NCBI GenBank assembly: GCA_033807695.1
Contig: CM066308.1
Coordinates: forward strand, 2,728,001 to 2,792,000
Origin: Daedaleopsis sinensis
Taxonomy: Eukaryota > Basidiomycota > Agaricomycetes > Polyporales > Polyporaceae
Length of the DNA: 64,000 nucleotides
Reading direction: 5' to 3'
Shown: piece by piece, positions 24,800-37,110 of the stretch
How the letters are laid out: the number at the start of each line of letters is the position of its first letter
Numbering within the stretch: the stretch's first letter is position 1
Notes under the pieces: model-generated
What the model saw: the letters and a program-made list of their open reading frames with translations, nothing else
The model's database searches: none
What the model was told of the DNA's origin: nothing
Translations under genes and position numbers: made by a program

Positions 24800-26037
24800 C
24801 TAGTGAATGTCCACCTCTGCTTCATCTTTGGCATTACTCGCGCTCCGACCTTCCTCGAGCTCAGGCTCTCCAGAATCCCCGGCCTTCCCGCCGCCGAAGA
24901 AAGCGCGGATGTCTTTCTGCTTCGGGTCGTGAGCTGCACTACCGATACCACCACCCTGACGCTTCTATTGGAGTACAGGATAATCAGCATACAGTAACGA
25001 ACCTCTGGCGGGAACATACCACTTGGCTCAAGTGCTCGCGACGGTTGATGTCGGTGACTTGGATTCTTAGCTTGGGAGGGGTAGACTCCTCAAATACGAG
25101 AGGTTCGCCTTCCTTGGCACCCTGAATAATGCATGAGGATGTGTCACGGAGATGAAACACGAGTGAGTCACCTCTACTTCAATGGTCAGTCTAGTCCACG
25201 CTGTATTGTGAAGCCCGCGATACGTGTGTCCGGGATGTTCCTCAGAACCAGTCTTTGCCAGGAGCGCAGGGATCAGTTCGCTAATGCACAATCCATGGCT
25301 GGCAAGAGCAATATGAACACCGGTCTTCCCCTCCTTTGCAGCGCGCCATACTTGCGGCATGACGAGTTCGTCTATGGCCTTCGACGCCCTTGCATACAAG
25401 TCGTCCGAGCTCTCGCCGCCTGGGAATTTCTGCGACCTCTCGTGCAAGACGGGCCACAGACCCTTGGCAAAGTGCTCTTCTAAGCTCATGCTGGCCGTTT
25501 GGTCCCAGCTCCACGGGTTGCCCTCCGCCGCGCCGAAGTGCTGCTCGCGCAGAAGGAGGGACTCCTCGAAGTAGGGCTTGGGGTCAGGTTGGGCGTCGTG
25601 CACGGCTTGCCCTGTCCAAAGCGCTCGCTTGAGCGGCGAGGCGTAAATCGCGGAGAAGCGGGTCGTCGCGAGAGACTTCGCGAGGGCTTTGGCTTGCTGG
25701 AGACGATAATGAATTCAATATCACGGTCCTGGCATGATTGGTTTGCATACTTCCATGCCTGTCCTTGGGTAAGTACATGTGCTGTTTTCTCCATTGGAAT
25801 GCAATCTCCTCACCGTGGTTGCTGAGCGGCGCATCCTTCCATCCTGCCCAAAAGCTGCGCTATGGCTGTCGTCAATATTTCATGGCTTGGTGACGTGGAT
25901 ATGTGATATGCGCACCAGGTTGTCTGTAGACTCCCCGTGTCTGATCTGTAGTGTGCCTCAGTTCCATTGAATCTTCCGTCCGTGACTGGCGAGCTCACAA
26001 ATGTCACGATGACTGTTGGAGTGGAAGGAGCGGACAT
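24800..26037 (-). CDS. Histidine phosphatase (phosphoglycerate mutase family) with a PIP-box-like tail
   Basis: Family of phosphotransferases and phosphatases using a phospho-histidine. Exons: 25999-26037, 25916-25945, 25814-25859, 25751-25758, 25172-25696, 25020-25121 and 24800-24964, encoding 304 residues. The RHGE motif has the nucleophile His at residue 16, followed by TDNLRSFWAGWKDAPLSNHG, IYASPLKRALWTGQ, and the second histidine in VHIALASHG. Exon 4 is an 8-nt micro-exon that restores the NHGMEQAKALA segment found in the family. Unusually, the C-terminal exon ends in a disordered tail containing QKDIRAFF at 266-273, a match to the PCNA-binding pattern Q-x-x-I-x-x-F-F. The tail end is acidic. 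Substrate is unknown; fructose bisphosphatase (TIGAR-like) and general phosphatase roles are equally possible. Confidence 0.85.
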
Positions 26038-26777
26038 GGTGGTGGTACGTACGCAAGGAGGTCACGGTGCAGGCTGCTACCATCCATGGCCAAACGCGAC
26101 GATTGACGACGATCGAGTCACACGTTCACGAGGCGATGCGCAGGTGCTTCTCTACGAGGAGGCCACCGTATGTGTACGAGTGGTCTCGAGGGCCATCTTA
26201 TATACTCCTCCCACTTAGACCAAATAGTGACAATGTTCATGGTGCGATGAAATTGTTGCTCACAAGTGCTCACATTAGGTACTAGGATCAACGACGTTAC
26301 CTCTCTACTTTTAAAATAGTTCAGATTCAGATCTTCCGAAGCGTTTAGTTGACGCCACCTGGGGTAAATGTCAGGCTACAAGCACTGGGGTTAAATCGAA
26401 TTCACTCGACGTCGAACCTAAGACATCAACTCACTCAAAGAACAAGCTTGTACTCTCTTGTACTTTGGCTGCCCAGGTGGCTTCGAGGTTGCAGACCGGA
26501 CCGGCCCGAGGCTAGCGCCCCAGCTCACCCCTAAAAAGGCAACTTGTGCCAGCTGACTAAGGCCGAACGAGGCTCTGCGCGAAGGTTCTTGGGCTTCAGC
26601 TTGACTCTGCACTTCGCTGTTGTCTGACCTGTGTCTGACACAGCAGCTTGCGTGTCGTCCTCGTCGACGGAGGACGCGCGTCCCTTCTTGCCTACCTTAT
26701 AATCCTGTCTCTCTCTTGCATCCGGACCACATACCCCTTCAACTTCAGCATCAACTGCCTCAGTCTATACCACTACT
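26038..26777. promoter_or_regulatory. Divergent intergenic region
   Basis: 740 bp between the starts of the phosphatase and the AN1 zinc-finger gene. No repeat or RNA gene recognised. Confidence 0.4.
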
Positions 26778-27976
26778 ATGCCTGCCTCCGCCACCCCAGA
26801 GCGCGACGTCCAGCTCCTCGAGGTGGGGAAGCAATGCTCAGCCTCGTCGTGTCATCTCGTCGACTTCCTCCCATTCAAGTGTCAACACTGCGCAGAACCA
26901 TTTTGTGGCGAACACTTTCTGCCGACCGCGCATGCGTGCGCCAAGTATGATGCTGCGAAGCATGACCGAGTTGCCCCATCTTGTGAGTTCAATCTCTACC
27001 TCGTTACTCCAAACCCAAACCAACGAGCGGCGGTGGTAGGTCCGCTGTGCAACACCCCCGTTGCTATTCCACCTGGCCAGGATCCCAACATTCGTATGGA
27101 GCGCCATATCAACACAGAGTGTTCCGTGATGACCGGCAGGAAGGCAACCCCGACAAAGCCAACTTGCGCTCGACCGAAGTGTGGAAAGGTCTTGTTCTCT
27201 CCGATACAATGCGGGGTGAGTATCGATCCAATCTCACCATGGCCACAGTCGTGCTCAGTCTGGATTCGTAGTCATGCAAGCAACAGTTTTGCCCCCAACA
27301 CCGCTTCCCGAAGGACCACACTTGTGCTGCTACTACTTCCAAGCACTCTCCTGCGGCTAAGGCTTGGACGAGCGTCTCCAACCATACGGGTGCTGCTTCC
27401 GCCGCCGCCATGGCCGCCATGAAGCGTGCAACTGCAGCGGCGAATAAGCCGACGCCCTCGACTCGTCCACAAGCTCCGAACAACACACAGGCCACCGCCG
27501 CTCCGAAACCTTCCGCGTCCTCGTCTCGACCAAATCCTTTCTCTGCTACTGAACGGTGAGTTGCGCTCGATTGGTTCGCAGCCAGTGGATCACTCATAGA
27601 CTCACAGACGAACGATACTAATTACCACCCCCACCCCGTCCCTTCCACCTCACGACATCCATGATGATAACGTTACCACCGATGCTCCGCCCGCCCGCTG
27701 CTCTCCTAAATCGACCATCCAAACTAATTCTTCAACCCTATCTTTTGTTCCGCCGCCACTTTTCGGCATGGCCTAATATGCTCTATCAAACTGTATCGCT
27801 ACTCGCCGCCAACCATTGCAATTGTATCATATCGACGTGCTAGACGCGCGAAGGCGGAGAGGGAGAGTCGGCGCAAAGCCATCCAGGAACGCGCGAAGAA
27901 GGGGATACCCTTGAGCGAGGAGGAGAAGACGTTCCTGGCTGAGGGCGGAGGGAAGGACGATTGCCTGATCATGTAA
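26778..27976 (+). CDS. Double AN1 zinc-finger protein with C-terminal CaaX box
   Basis: Resembles ZFAND2/AIRAP proteins, which bind the proteasome or Cdc48/p97 during proteotoxic stress. Exons 26778-26982, 27040-27215, 27272-27555 and 27844-27976 encode 265 residues. The first AN1 finger spans about 20-60 (CSASSCHLVDFLPFKCQHC, then PFCGEHFLPTAHAC). The second spans about 105-145 (CARPKCGKVLF, CGSCKQQFCPQHRFPKDHTC). An Ala/Pro/Ser-rich linker is followed by a basic helix (RRAKAERESRRKAIQERAKK) and the last four residues CLIM, which fit a CaaX prenylation signal. The last intron is long for this genome (288 nt). ZFAND2B of animals also has two AN1 fingers and a prenylated end, so this is a plausible fungal counterpart; no UIM was recognised. 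Confidence 0.88.
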
Positions 27977-29215
27977 GGGTTACTATCTTAAGTATACAGT
28001 CTATTACCCGAACGCTGTCCCTTGTCCTGCGTGACATCTCGCGCTGGGACCTTGCACTCAAACATACATTCGCTCAAAACATCAGGATTACCCTTTCGAC
28101 TCAGAGCCGAACAACAATCTGTCCAGCACCTTGTCCAGTTGAACGTGTGTAGTTTCCGCAACATGATAACTATGACTAATACTTGCTCGTACGTTCGCTT
28201 TCCATTGCATCCTGCAGGTGGCTCTAGCTCCGATCACTAAGGCCTAACAGCAGACGGTATACAGTAGCTAGCGGTGTCTTCCCGACCGAGTACGCCGCAA
28301 AAGCGGTTCGAACGGAGGTCTTCGACGCCGACAAATCCAGTACCGTACAGAACTTTTACCCGTCGCAATCGGACGCGGAAGGCGCTCGGACAGTCTTCTC
28401 CCCGGTCGAGAAAACCCAAGACTCACTGACAGGACGAAGCTGGCCATATGGACAGGTGACCGCCAATATTCTAATTACTGCCGGACACCAAATATGAAGA
28501 AGGACGTACCACCGCCCAGCAATCCAAATCATCATGCATCGACTGCTTAACTCCGTCTGCCTTTGCAACGCCACTGCCTGCATCCAGTGTCTTCTACAGA
28601 TGGATCTCGTCAAAGTGCGTATATTACGAGATGTCGAGGAATGTGCACACTCGATAGCTAATAGAGCGGAAAAGAATTAGTTTGCGTGTCCACGGAAACT
28701 TGGCCTTTGGAGCACTCGCTTGTCTTCGACTTCCTTTCTTTCATGCTCCTGTCACTACTGCCGACAGCGCAGCGGCCTTCCCCGAGCCAGCACCGTTGCT
28801 CAAGTCTACCTGTCGAACCGTGACACTGGCGCACCATCTGACGCTCAACGCAAATTGTCTTCCTTGGAATCATTCGTCCGGAGTACAGGACTCCGTCGCC
28901 CCCACATGGCCTGCGGCCGGCTACTTTCTTATTCTCCAAGATTGGCCTTGCCGCATGTGGAGTGTGTACGGTGCAGACGCGCACGAGGTGTCTTCTCCGG
29001 TAACCGCAGTTCGGACTATGTTTGTCTTCAACTGAGAATATTTGAAATTACCGAGGTATCAAGAACGGACGTAAGCGTCAGATGTGGTTCGGGTGTCGAA
29101 GCAGGCATGCAAGTTCTGCGTTCTCATACACGCCACCGCCGGAACTATATAATGGGTCCTCTGGCCCGACAAGACCAGTCTGCTCTCTGCGCCGATAAAG
29201 CCCACAAACTACGTC
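27977..29215. other. Intergenic region with an unassigned open stretch
   Basis: A plus-strand frame is open at about 28267-28460 without an ATG and ends at a GTGACC that could be a donor. It has no recognisable domain. A longer ATG-initiated frame (28720-29433) runs over the first exon of the DUF6534 gene in another frame and is probably chance. Confidence 0.3.
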
Positions 29216-31258
29216 ATGGCCGTCGTTCAACCTACGTCTGGGAGCCTTCCAGCCATCGACGCCAGTCTGGGCGCGGGCCTGCTTGGATTGTTTCTTGGTC
29301 TCTCGTACGTGCTCCACTTAGTCGAAGGTTAATGTCTGACATGGGTACGATACCATGCATCGTAGATTTTACGGCATCATGTTGGGTCAAACATACCAAT
29401 ACTTTCAGACATACAGCAAGGATGCCTTCATAGTCAAGGCGATGGTATGTTCGTGTCCGCGTGGTCCTAATGACAGTCTGATCATGTCGCATGCACAGGT
29501 CGTTTCTACCATGTACCAGCTTCCTTCCAATATTTCAAGTAATGTTCAGAGATCTCACGCACTCTCTGCAGGGTGACTGAGACTGTACACACTGCTCTGT
29601 GTATCCATTTCGCGTAAGTCTTGTTCATATCCTCTACCGCGAGAATTCTGACGTCCACCTCTCGCGCAGGTATTTCTATGTCATCACCAATCACAATAAT
29701 CCAGAGGCATACTCTACCGCCACAATGTAGCCATTTAATCACAATCAGTACACCAATCGTACGCTAATGCTTTTTCCACAGATCCCTTGCGGTAAGGTTC
29801 AATACCTCGTCCAAAGTCGGTTGTCGTCTCTCATAAGCGTCTTGCTGTTCCCTAGCTTCTGCCATTAACAGTGGTGAGTTGCCGTGACCTGTTCTAGCTT
29901 GATCCAAGCTGTTGCTGAAATATTCGACAGCTTCTGATCATACTCATATCTGAAGGGTGAGTTTCGGGTTTATCGTGTGCATTTCGGTTGGCAGACTCGA
30001 TGATTCATCTGTAAAATCAGCTTTTATATTCGAAGAGTCTATCTGAGTATGTGCTGAACACACACATCTATTAAGTGCCTTTGCTGACCAGCACTGTCTC
30101 AGTTCTCGGATCTCCGCTCAAAGAGCTGTTTCTAGTGATCGCGGTGCGTGAGCACGCCGGTTCTGATCGATGTCTGTTCATTTTCTTCAACAGAGTTCTC
30201 TGATGCTGTGTTCCACGGGTATGCCGCCCCTCATTCGCTCATTGTGACATCGATTTGCTCATATTACCTCCACAGCGTTCGCCATAGGTGAGGCTTCCTT
30301 GCTCCTTCGATTATACAGAATCTCGGACTGACGATTTATTAGCCCTAACGGTGCAACTGTTAGTCCAGCATGCTCAATGTGCCGCTTGAAAACTCACATG
30401 GCTTATGTAGATTCGTACAAGGCACCTTCATCCACTGGCTGCATTATACGGTATGGAGTTCGTCACTTGCACTAAATCATAACTTACATGTTTTCCTTAG
30501 TGGCTTGTTTCCGCAGCGTTCGCTCCACCTGCTGTGGGGGACCTGCTCATTGCTATTGCTCTTGTGGTTACCTTGCATAGGAGTCGAACGGGTATAAAAC
30601 GGTGAGTACAGCGGTCTCACGGATGACTCAGAGCTGCCAGTGATTGTCGACCGAGAATAGCACCGATGCTCTTCTAAACGTCCTCAAGATATATGGGTTT
30701 AGTACAGGTAAACTCCGCCTTACAACTTCGTCTCTCTGGACATTAGTCTGATCAGCATGTAGGTATCTTCACAAGGCAAGCTGAATATTTCCAAGTAAAT
30801 GATACAAAATGATCGCACGGGGTCTAACGAATGCTTGAATAGTCTTTTAAGCATTGCATGCCTTGTGGTGGTACGTCGAGGACTTCAGGTGCAATCGAAG
30901 CTTTGCTCACCTCATTTTGACTCGAGGATTTCGTGGAGGCAGACAATCTCTTCATCATTCCATTCAGCCTCACGGCAGCTAATGGTGAGTGGTTGAGAGC
31001 CAATTCAAGCATGGATATCCCCCTAATCTTTCCGATATAGCATATTCATTCTCGATGCTGGCAACGTGAGATCTACGTCGTTTGTTCAATCGCGTTTGCA
31101 AGTACCGACCTTGTCTCTGCAGACTGACCATGCGAAGCAAACTGGTGCAGCAATTCGACCATGGCGACGGCGCATCCGAATGGCTAGGGCTCAGCGCCCT
31201 CCAGGATACGATCCCATCAAGAGATTCAAAAAGAATCTCGGAGCATCCGGAGTGCTGA
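29216..31258 (+). CDS. DUF6534-type membrane protein, many small exons (copy 1)
   Basis: Fungal integral membrane family of unknown function with about seven hydrophobic segments. The start MAVVQPTSGSLPAIDASLGA leads into SFYGIMLGQTYQYFQTYSKD through exons 29216-29304 and 29366-29444. Later recognisable pieces are ETVHTALCIHF, FYIRRVYLS, the block from WLVSAAFAP to VVTLHRSRTGIKR (about 30503-30601), TDALLNVLKIYGFSTG, NAYSFSMLAT, and a cytoplasmic tail including EWLGLSALQDTIP. The gene seems to have about 15-17 exons, many under 60 nt. Not every junction was fixed, but the pieces occur in family order and I saw no inactivating change. A close relative lies at 49446-51645 on the other strand. 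Confidence 0.72.
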
Positions 31259-31803
31259 CATACACTGTAAGTTTATGTTGGATACCCCTCGGGGGTTATA
31301 TTGAACTTGTTGAACAGAGCCTCAGGACTCGGAAATCCACAATCCCATTGAGATTGAGCTCTTGCCAATGATTGTGCATACTACGGACATGAATGTAGTA
31401 GTGCTCTTCAAGTTTGTTCAACTTGAAGTCGCCGTTATGTGTAAACTTACTATCCCGAACTCTAAAATGCGCCGTCATCTGGTGCATTTGATTAGCATTG
31501 CCAAATTTCCACCACCTACTCGTTTATCGCTATGTCCACCGCATGTCCACTGAGTTTGGCTGATGATTCGGATCGTGTGTTGTGGTTCAACAGACGCAGG
31601 GCTACGCCGGGTTGACGCCGGGGTGTTGGGTGGCAGTGCTGCTCCCGTGCCCTGACGCGCTTGCGCGCTTCGTCATTCCAGCGCGCGTGGCCTTCCTGAC
31701 TGCAGTCTCGGCTGGTATTTGCACAACTGGTTCGTCACTCTCGCTTGAGCCTTTCGTAGTCTCTCAGACTCGACAACTGTTACTTGCTACTGCTACTGCC
31801 GCT
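31259..31803. other. Intergenic region upstream of PPWD1
   Basis: 545 bp containing the 3' flank of the DUF6534 gene and the PPWD1 promoter. No gene recognised. Confidence 0.4.
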
Positions 31804-34328
31804 ATGTCTGACTCGGAGAACGAAGCGTCAGTGCTGGGAAAACGGACCAGGAATGGGGAGGATCTCGAAAACGGCGGTAAAGCTGACGATGTCGGACGTC
31901 CTGACCAGATGGACGCGGACGATGATGATGACGACGACGACATCGGGCCGATGCCTATGCCAGCATCTGTGGAGGGGCACGTAGCTAAGAAGAAGCGAAA
32001 AGGTGCGTTCGTGCGTAACGTTCGTGGCTTTGACATGCTGACCGCATCTCAGTCCTTCCTCATGAGAAGCTCTACTTGGAGCACCTTCCATGTGCTGACC
32101 GCTATTACAAGAGCTTCATGCACAGGGACGTCATCAACTTCAACGTCTTTACAAGGTATGCCTCTACAGTGCTTGTCCGTATTAAATTCGTCGTCTCAGA
32201 CAGCACGCGCTGTGCGTACAGAACAGAGTTCCTCCTCACTACGTCAGTGGACGGATTCGTGAAGCTGTGGAAGAAGCAGGAGCAGGGCATTGAGGCAGTG
32301 AAGCAATATCGTGCGCACCTCGCGCCCATAGTTAGCGTGTCAGCAAGTGCAGATGGGCAACTATTCGCTAGTGTCGCGGAGGACGGTAGTGCGAAGATAT
32401 TTGACGTCATAAACTTTGGTGCGTCGATCCGCACCATTTTGTTGCCAATGTGTGGATACGAATATGGCCCCAGACATGATCAACATGCTCAAGTTGGGCT
32501 ACATGCCGCACTCATGTTGCTGGGTGCACAAGCGGGGACAGGCTATAGGTGTGCTGGCAATGTACGTTCTCATTGCCCGTAGTCCGTCACGTCGAACGCT
32601 AACGACGCCGCAGCTCAGAGCGCGGTACCGGGGTTATACGTCTGTATGACGGAAGAGGAGATGGCAAACCACTCGAAACACTGGACAAATTGCATCGCTT
32701 CCCCGTCCATCTCATGACCGTGAGCCATTCGTTGGCTAAATTCGGAAGATCCCTTACCATGTTCTCAGTATAGCGACAGATATGACTGTGTGATATCCTC
32801 TGACGAAGGCGGGTTCGTCGAATATTGGCAACCTTCCGAACCTTTCGAGCTTCCCAAGAATGTTTCCGGCTTGTGGAACTTCAAGAGCGAGACAGACCTG
32901 TACGAGTTCAAGAAGGTGACTGATACTGGCATCGCATACATGTCGTATATATCCACTAATGCTCTTGTTTTTGTAGTCGAAGTCTACACCTACATGTTTG
33001 ACATTATCTCCCGACTCCTCTCACTTCGTGACCTTCTCGTTGCCGGACCGTCAAATTCGTGTATTTTCTTTCCTCTCGGGGAAGATGACGCGCAAGTACG
33101 ATGAGTCGCTCGCTGCAATTCAAGAAATGCAACAAGCAGGAACAGCTATTTACAAGGTTGAAGATATGGAGTTCGGGCGGCGGCTGGCTATGGAACGAGA
33201 ACTAGAACTTCCCGGTCCCGACGACCGGATACCGGGCATGTGGATCAATGCGGTTTGGGACGAGAGTAGCTCCTTCGTCATCTATCCTACTTTACTCGGT
33301 ATCAAGGGTAAGCCGCACTCATTAGGGTCGACCAGCAGAAGCTAACTGACCTTGCTGTCAGTGGTGAACACCGTCACAAACAGAGTTGTCCGACTACTGG
33401 GCAAGGACGAAACTGTTCGCTTCATGAATTTGACAGTGTATCAAGGTGCCCCGGCTAAGAAGAGTCGCACTACGATGGTCCGTTAAAAGCATTCATGTTT
33501 TCAAAAGTCGCCTAATTGCTTGGAATCCTACAGGCCTCCGCCGCATCAGCGAATCCCTTGCTTGCGGAGAAATCTGTACGGGACCCTACATTGTCGTGCA
33601 CTGGGTACAAGCGTCCACGATTCTACATGTTCACCCGCGGTGAACCTGAGTACGTCGCTCCCATGCCCTTCTGTCTCTGTATCCTCAACAATCCACAGGG
33701 ACGACAAATCGGGAGACCGTGATATATTCAATGAGCGACCTACACGAGAGGAACAATCCATCGCTGCCGCGGCGCCAGTCATCAAGAACGGTCCGTCGCC
33801 ATTCGCAAACAGCGCGACGATCCACACGACGATGGGCGATATGCATCTGCGACTGTTCCCCCAGCAGGCCCCCAAGGCGGTGGAGAACTTCGTCGGCCAC
33901 GCTCGCAGCGGCTACTACGAGGGTGTTATTTTCCACCGTGTCATCCCCAAGTTCATGATACAGACAGGAGACCCGCTTGGCGATGGCACTGGTGGAACTT
34001 CTATCTGGGACCGCGAGTTTGAGGACGAGTTCTCCGACGATCTCAAACATGACCGGTATGCTGTTGCGCACCGTTGCTCAGAAGGTTTCATTGATCCTTG
34101 ACACCCCGCAGGCCGTACACTGTCAGCATGGCGAATGCCGGCCCGAACACGAACGGGTCGCAGTTCTTCATTACAACAAATGCGACGCCTTGGCTGGACA
34201 AGAAGCACACGATCTTTGGCCGGGTGTTGTCTGGTCTGGAGGTGGTACATGCTATCGAGAACGTGAAGCGGAACACGGTGGACAAGCCGTATGACGATAT
34301 CAAAATCATCAACGTTGACGTGGAGTAG
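31804..34328 (+). CDS. PPWD1: PPWD1-type peptidyl-prolyl isomerase with WD40 repeats
   Basis: Nuclear cyclophilin associated with spliceosomal C complexes in other eukaryotes. Exons: 31804-32002, 32053-32155, 32222-32418, 32474-32561, 32614-32719, 32769-32915, 32977-33307, 33362-33477, 33534-33649, 33699-34055 and 34112-34328, giving 658 residues. The N-terminus has a run of Asp residues and a basic KKKRK signal. WD40 repeats follow ([33 protein letters not shown]). The cyclophilin domain occupies about 500-658, with [15 protein letters not shown] containing the catalytic Arg, then [17 protein letters not shown] and [12 protein letters not shown]. The key isomerase residues are present, so it should be active. 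Family assignment is firm. Confidence 0.95.
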
Positions 34329-34578
34329 TACTGCTCAACTTGTCTGTATACGAAAGTTGTACGCATACTGTAGTACGCTCACGACCCCAGAGACAAACAA
34401 TATTGGGAGGTACTGACTGTCTGCTATCCGTGTAAGTATTGCGTTACCACGACTAGGCGCCGGATGACGAGGCCCAAGATTTTGTGACATCCTTTGAATT
34501 CTTTTCCGGCGGAGCTCATTGAGTATTGAGTGCTTCGACCTTGACCAGATCTTCCACCTCGTTTTAGTCAACATTGCG

Positions 34579-36123
34579 ATGGCTGATATCTCGCAAACGC
34601 CGGACATCACTCTCGCTACCCACGCTGCAGCTCGCAATGCAGCTACCGCTCGGATATCTTTGCTGTCCGGCAGGATTATTGCAACGATTCCCTCATTCGA
34701 GACCTGTCTTCTACCCAGCGAGAAAGGGAGACGCTGCGACCGGTGTCATATCATCCATTCGGATGCCGTTAACCTGAAAAGATGCTCTGGGTGCGCTTCG
34801 TTCTGGTACTGCGGGATATTATGTACGAAGAAATGCTATCTAACACGTGCTTCATCGTAGACTGATATTGCATGATACTTAGGTCAGAACGAGCATTGGA
34901 AAGCTCATCACAAGAAGATATGCAAAACCTACAACAAATTCACTGCGTCTAACGAGTACCAAGCCCTAACCACCCATGACCAAGTGGACACACTCCTCCT
35001 ATCCCAACTAGTCGCGGACCCAGATAGATGGCATGTTGAACCACGAGCTGACAACGCTCTGCGAGATCCTACCAGTACTTTTCTGGACCTGCTCAAGGTA
35101 CCCAGAACAGACGGATTCGTACCACCCCTGTGTTTGTCAAAAGGTGCCCAATCTCCGGAGGTCCTGAAGTTGGCCGAAGACCTCTACGCCCGGTTCGGTA
35201 ACAACGACTTCGTCTTGCACTCCCATCTCAACGCGTACGCACACGGTGTCTTTCCGCTCGCTAGCCGTCTCTTCAACCACTCATGCATGCCCAATGCCGC
35301 ATGCAAATACATCATCACTCAGACAGAGTCAGTGAGAATGGAAGTTGTCGCTTTGCACGACATCTCTCAGCAGGACGAGGTAAGCTTCTGCCTCGTTGTC
35401 AGTTTATTCAGAAAGCCAATAGCTGCTGTGCTGTTACAGATCACGGTCCCATACCTCGATCCCGCCTTACCATACCAGACACGCCAGGAAGCGCTCCTTA
35501 TCAACTACGGCTTCCAATGTACCTGCAGGCTATGTACCTTCCAGGGCGGCATCGGAACTATTCTTGCACCACCTTCTGCCGGGTCTGCCCAGCTGAGAGA
35601 GCTTGAAGCCGATCTCCGCTCTTTCGCCCTCGGTGATATCAGGCAAGGCGTGCGGATTCCGACGACGCCTGGGCTATTCGAGAGGATACCCGTGGAACTG
35701 TGCACCATTTTCCACGAGTCGTACCTGCCGATGCTCTCCGAGCAATTCAGCAAGACATCACACGAGGGGCCGTATGCGGACGCCGTTGAGGTCGGACTCA
35801 CGCTGCTTGCGTACTACGTCGTCGTATACCCGCCAAACTATCCGCAAATAGGCACGTTTCACACACACAGATCGTCTCTCCCGCCATTCAACTGACGTGA
35901 TGTGACAGGCATGCACGCTCTCGAGCTGGCGAAGACGCTCTGGAACCTCGTATGCACGGCGCCGGACGCACTGGCGGGCACGGATGAGCAACAGCTGCGA
36001 GCGCATGCGCGGTCAGCTGTCGACTTCGCTGCTTCTGTACTCCGTAACTTCGGCGCGGAGGGCGACGCTGGAGGACCCCTGGAAGAGGTTCGGGTGTTGA
36101 CGGAGATGCTTGATGATGCATAG
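34579..36123 (+). CDS. SET and MYND domain protein (SMYD-like)
   Basis: Putative protein lysine methyltransferase. Exons 34579-34822, 34883-35379, 35440-35851 and 35909-36123 encode 455 residues. The MYND zinc finger is at about 55-95 (CDRCHI, CSGCASFWYCGILC, HWKAHHKKIC). The SET core includes NAYAHGVFPLASRLFNHSC, in which NHSC is the cofactor-binding signature. The post-SET Cys cluster CTCRLC follows NYGFQ. A helical C-terminal region completes the SMYD layout. The start ATG at 34579 was chosen because the upstream frame has only a TTG. The third intron needs a GC donor (GCACGT). Histone or non-histone substrate cannot be told. Confidence 0.9.
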
Positions 36124-37110
36124 TCGCTTCCCATGTGCACATACCTGGCACATGGTAATAACGAGCCACTGCTTCCAATCGAGGGCGCCGCTGACTGCGA
36201 GCTTTGCGATTCCTAAATTTGCAGGGGAACATCTGGGCTCAAGCTGTGAAATCGAGGAGAACGTCCTGCCAGGGATAATCAGAGAACTCTTGGCGACTGC
36301 CGCTGCGGTGAAACCGCCCCAAAGTCGGTCAGTACGATGAGACACGGCTCCGACAAGCTCCGACAGTGCGGGAAGGCCTCCCCAAATCGAAGGCGGACAT
36401 AGAGCGGGCGTAACCACACACAATCACACCAAGTCGAGAGAAGTATGAGGTGTGGGATTCAAGCTCTGGGGGCGTACTCACGATGCTTAATTGTCCGTGA
36501 GCATATGGTGTTCCCAGAAACTGTCAGAATGGGGTTAACGCATTCTCGCAGACTGTCGTCAGCTCGACATCGACGTACATATGTACATGGAGGCAGCTGT
36601 CTAAGGCGTGCGCGCTGCAGCTATACGCTGTATGGACGAGGCGCTGCTAGCGGTTTTGTTTTCTCTTCTGTTTGGATCAACCGTGATGAAATACTCTCGG
36701 CTTCTGTGAGGGGGGACGGGTTGATGTTAGATGATATTAGATGTCAGAAGCCATCCGTCCCTGGGATATGCAGACGTAACAGCGGTCGGTTGGCGCACTG
36801 GGATGCCTAAGAGGTACTAGAGCAACTTAGTTGACATGTCGTCCATGTCACCCGGAACCACATCCCTTGCATGCAGCATACTGATGGGGTATCTCATGCC
36901 GCTCCCGAGATCTGACGCGAAGGCAAGGAATTACCCGCATTCGTACAGAGCCCGGCGGATATACTTAATGTTAACTCCACGCAGGACCCGCGGGCAGGAG
37001 CTACTGGTGGGCCGTTCACTCGTCCCGCCCTTCCTTGCCTGCATACGCTCTGCGTAGGTTGCCCTCCGACCTCTATCTCCACCCTCCTTTGGTTTCTTGT
37101 CGACACCATC
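36124..37110. other. Intergenic region
   Basis: Nearly 1 kb without a convincing gene. Short ORFs on both strands lack domains and intron logic. Confidence 0.4.

Noticed and set aside
28720..29433. 237-residue plus frame
   Set aside because: It overlaps the DUF6534 first exons in another frame and has no domain; probably chance openness.
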